From assembly GCA_002803225.1 (NCBI GenBank), contig NXFV01002032.1:1-47064 (forward strand): a DNA stretch of 47,064 nucleotides, in the 5' to 3' direction. The DNA comes from Gamarada debralockiae (Eukaryota > Ascomycota > Leotiomycetes > Helotiales > Hyphodiscaceae). Numbering within the stretch: the first letter of the stretch is position 1; each line of letters begins with the position of its first letter. The position numbers and the translations under genes are program-made. Positions 44,300 to 47,064 of this stretch are shown here, one piece after another. The notes under the pieces are model-generated. The model searched no databases and had not been told where the DNA came from. It saw nothing but the letters and a program-made list of their open reading frames with translations.

Positions 44300-47064
44300 G
44301 TTACTACACTCCTACTTTAAATCTAATTATTTTAATAAATTATTAATGAATCTCTTCCAAACTTTAGCATTAGTAGGAGTCGACTATAGGTCCTAGATAT
44401 ATTAAAGACGACGTTCAATATACACTTAATAACATTGCAAATGGGAAGTTAGTGCGCTAGGCTAGCCGAGATTAGGGCCCTCCTAAGAGTACTCTTCAGG
44501 ACCGAATGGCTAGCTACGTTTCTTATTCGGAATTTACTTCTTCTTATTAAAGGCTTTCCCCGGTTTAAGAGCAACGTTTAACAAACTAAGTATTAGTCCA
44601 AGAAAGCTTAGGCTTAAGCCCTACTTATACGCAAATCCGAGCTTTTACCGGCCGTATTGTAATAGTAAGATATAATAGCCTACTACTTAGCAAACGATAG
44701 ATAAGTAACTTTTTGCGTCGGAATCTTGTTCTTAAGACCAAGAAGTAATACTAGATCGATTCTGTACGTATTAATAGTACTACTATTAATATTATAAAGA
44801 GTTGGTTCTAAAAATTAAAGATCCTTGCTATTAAAGCTATTAAGGCCGAGAATCGTTAAAATATAGATAAAGCAGGTATTATAGAAGGTCAAGGTATAAC
44901 AAGAGCTATAACAAGAGCCTTATTAGCGCGCGCCAGTAAGCCTCCAAAGTAGCTTAATATTTGGCCAGGCTATAAAACGGCTATATAAGCAGAAACTAGG
45001 CTATAAAACAGCTATATATACAAACAATAGACTATAAGGCAGCTATAAGAGCGAAGGACGGCTAAAGATAGAGTATAGGCTAAACTACTAATATATATAT
45101 ATAAGCTCTATTATCTATAAAGTTAGGAGGCAAGCTTAAGTTTATATTATATAAGTATATTAGTACTATAAAATCTTTATTTAACTACTTTAAATATAAC
45201 TGCTATTATCTCCCTTCCCCTATTACTACTTCTCTAATATACTATAATCCCTCTTATTGCCCTCTAGCTACCTATAGTTATTATAACTCTTAAGCTTTTA
45301 CCTATAGGGCCGATTATACTATACTAGAACAAGTAGCTCTTAGTAATACTATAGTATCTAAGTCAACCTTAGGAACTAATTAGGAAGTTAATACTGCCGC
45401 TGACCTAGCTAGACTTCGAGCTGTAGGCAAGGTTCTTATAACTTAAGAGCTTCAGGAGCTTAATACTAGGGTCAAAGCCCTCGAAGCTATGGCCTAACTT
45501 AAAGAGCGCCTTAAGAACCTTGAAAATCGGAAGTATACTAGCGACGCTATTAAAGACCTTATTAGCTAGGCTACTGGCCCCCCTGTATCTTAGCCAGAAT
45601 CTCGCTAGACTAGCTTAATATAGCTATCGATTAAGCGTAGCCCTAGCCCCTCAGACTCTAATACTATTACCTATTACTAATATAAGCAGCGATACTTTAC
45701 CCGAGGAATTAAGGTTATACTTAGCTATACTCTCAAAGTAAGCTCTAGCCTTTAAGAGTAGAGAGACTAGAAGCAAGATATCAAAAGGGTCTTTAAAAGA
45801 GACTCTAAAACCTATTTAATTAAAAGCTAAAGGATTCTTAAGGCTCTTAACTATTTAAATATTAATTTAAAGTCCCTATAATATACCTTTAGTAATTAAA
45901 GGGAAGGTATTAAAAGATAATTAATATTTATTAACTAGACCTATAATAATATCTAAAATAAGTAAAACGCTACTACTACTCTATATAAGTAGCTTAACTT
46001 AGCTAAGTAGCTACTTAATAAGTTACTAGTATAGTTTAATACCTACTTATTAGCTATTAAAAGAGATTTACTCTAGCGAGATAAAGTAGCCTTAGCTATA
46101 GTATTTTACTTAAAGCTTACTAATAAACTAAAGTAATAGTTCAAAAAATCTAATATAGCTATACTTAAGACTAGAGCTTAATATATAGCTATAGCCTAGT
46201 ATATATAAGAAGAACTATATAATACTAAAAGAAGGAAGAGTACTTAAGATTATTAGAATTAAAAGAAGGAAGCTAGGAGCGACTAAGCTTACGCTCTCTC
46301 TAGCTCTAAGTACCCTAGGACTAATTCTAAGAGAGATCAAAAGGACTACTACTATAGGAGCCACTAGAAGGAGGAGCGGTATAATACTAAGAAGCCTAAG
46401 GGGAAACAGTCTAAAGTTATCTGTTATAATTACTAGGAGCTAAGTTACTATACCCTTAGCTGTCTTAAGTAAAAAGAGTAAAGGGAGTAATACTAAGAAG
46501 TAAAAATTTAATTAACCTAATAGTAATAGTCAGAAACTAATAGCTAGCCTAGTGGATCACCTAGCCCTAGCTAGTCAGGCTCTAAAGAACCTATAACTCC
46601 AAACGATTCTTATAACTTGTATAACTCATTAAACTAGCGCGGTTTTACTAAGACCCTACTATAGAACCGATCAAGCCTATTAAGGTCATCAAAGCCTTTA
46701 CTACTAATAAAGTAATATTACTACTATTAGACGCTATATCTATACTTATTAGAATTAATATACATATAGAAGTTAATTTAATTAATATTAAGCTAGTTCA
46801 CTAGTTAGGCCTAAAACCCTATTAAAATATTAACCTCCTTATTTTATAGGCTATAAATTAACAAAATCTTCTAACTTACAGAGTATATAATATATAACTA
46901 GAGCTTACTAATACTTATAGGACCTATAAGACTAGTTTACAGCTATACCTAGCTATCGATTAAGATCTAGGAGACTCTTAAATCCTATTAGGTATACCTA
47001 TCTGTAATAGCTACTGGTAGCTGGAGGGCAGCAGGAGGGATTACAGTATATCGGAGAAGTAGCA
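44300..47064 (+). mobile_element. RIP-degraded LTR retrotransposon, gag region
   Basis: The last 2.8 kb is strongly AT-rich, with abundant TA and very few CA/TG dinucleotides, the mark of repeat-induced point mutation. Read in plus frames with many stops, it keeps the outline of a Gag protein: a coiled segment near 45400-45530 (ELQELNTRVKALEAMA, LKERLKNLENRK), a long helical capsid-like region at about 45660-46260, a basic tail (SHQKEERYNTKKPKGKQSK), and a CCHC zinc-knuckle relic at about 46422-46464 (CYNY-stop-ELSYYTLSCLK, where a Cys and a His have become Tyr). The right edge is cut by the window, so pol is not seen and the superfamily (Ty3/gypsy or other) cannot be assigned. It cannot be functional. 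Confidence 0.75.

Noticed and set aside
1..47064. CRISPR arrays, bacterial operons or phage features
   Set aside because: The DNA is eukaryotic with spliceosomal introns; no regularly spaced repeats of that kind were seen.

Overview
The window is nuclear DNA of a filamentous ascomycete (Pezizomycotina). The signs are short spliceosomal introns of about 41-77 nt with GT..AG ends and CTRAC-like branch sites, and fungal gene families: an Mtf2-like mitochondrial protein, a DUF3602 protein, a Gap1/GapA-type RasGAP, an OTT_1508-like deaminase, and a Clr5-ankyrin protein. AT-rich tracts that look mutated by RIP (repeat-induced point mutation) also fit. A Leotiomycetes-like lineage is my guess from family composition only.

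Left part (1-27,700) is mostly ordinary chromosome. In order it holds a small multi-pass membrane protein (1001-1435), a truncated GH55 glucanase relic (1840-2341), a mitochondrial-type rhomboid protease (2716-3639, minus) divergent from an Mtf2-like gene (4143-5768), a two-exon DUF3602 gene (minus) convergent with it, and a frame-broken gene of unknown family (7669-9271, minus). Next come a four-exon amidohydrolase (10521-11956), a 91-aa three-exon gene (12821-13194, minus) whose frames close only after splicing, a coiled-coil protein (minus), a deaminase-superfamily protein with a long basic pentapeptide-repeat segment (16145-18225, minus), a five-exon RasGAP (19267-21821, minus) and a two-exon DEDDh exonuclease-like gene (26672-27639, minus).

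Right part (24,700-47,064) is gene-poor and full of relics. It contains three copies of one short LTR-like repeat, two with perfect 5-bp target duplications (GTGTC, GGATT). It also contains a degenerate tRNA-Ser-like sequence, two divergently oriented F-box fragments, a decayed GT25 glycosyltransferase, a broken Myb/SANT-like gene with a short decayed copy 22 kb away, and a DUF3176 relic between two of the LTRs. A 258-bp inverted-repeat element with a TAA duplication follows. The last 2.8 kb is an AT-rich, stop-riddled retrotransposon gag region. The one large gene here that looks intact is a Clr5-ankyrin protein (39361-42865), whose best model uses a GC-AG intron and a second intron that removes an in-frame TGA.

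The housekeeping genes act in mitochondria (rhomboid, Mtf2-like) and signalling (RasGAP; DUF3602 resembles a yeast TOR-responsive protein). The deaminase-like and Clr5-ankyrin proteins belong to expanded, poorly characterised fungal families. All exon models were built by eye from splice signals and phase; none was tested against RNA or a database.
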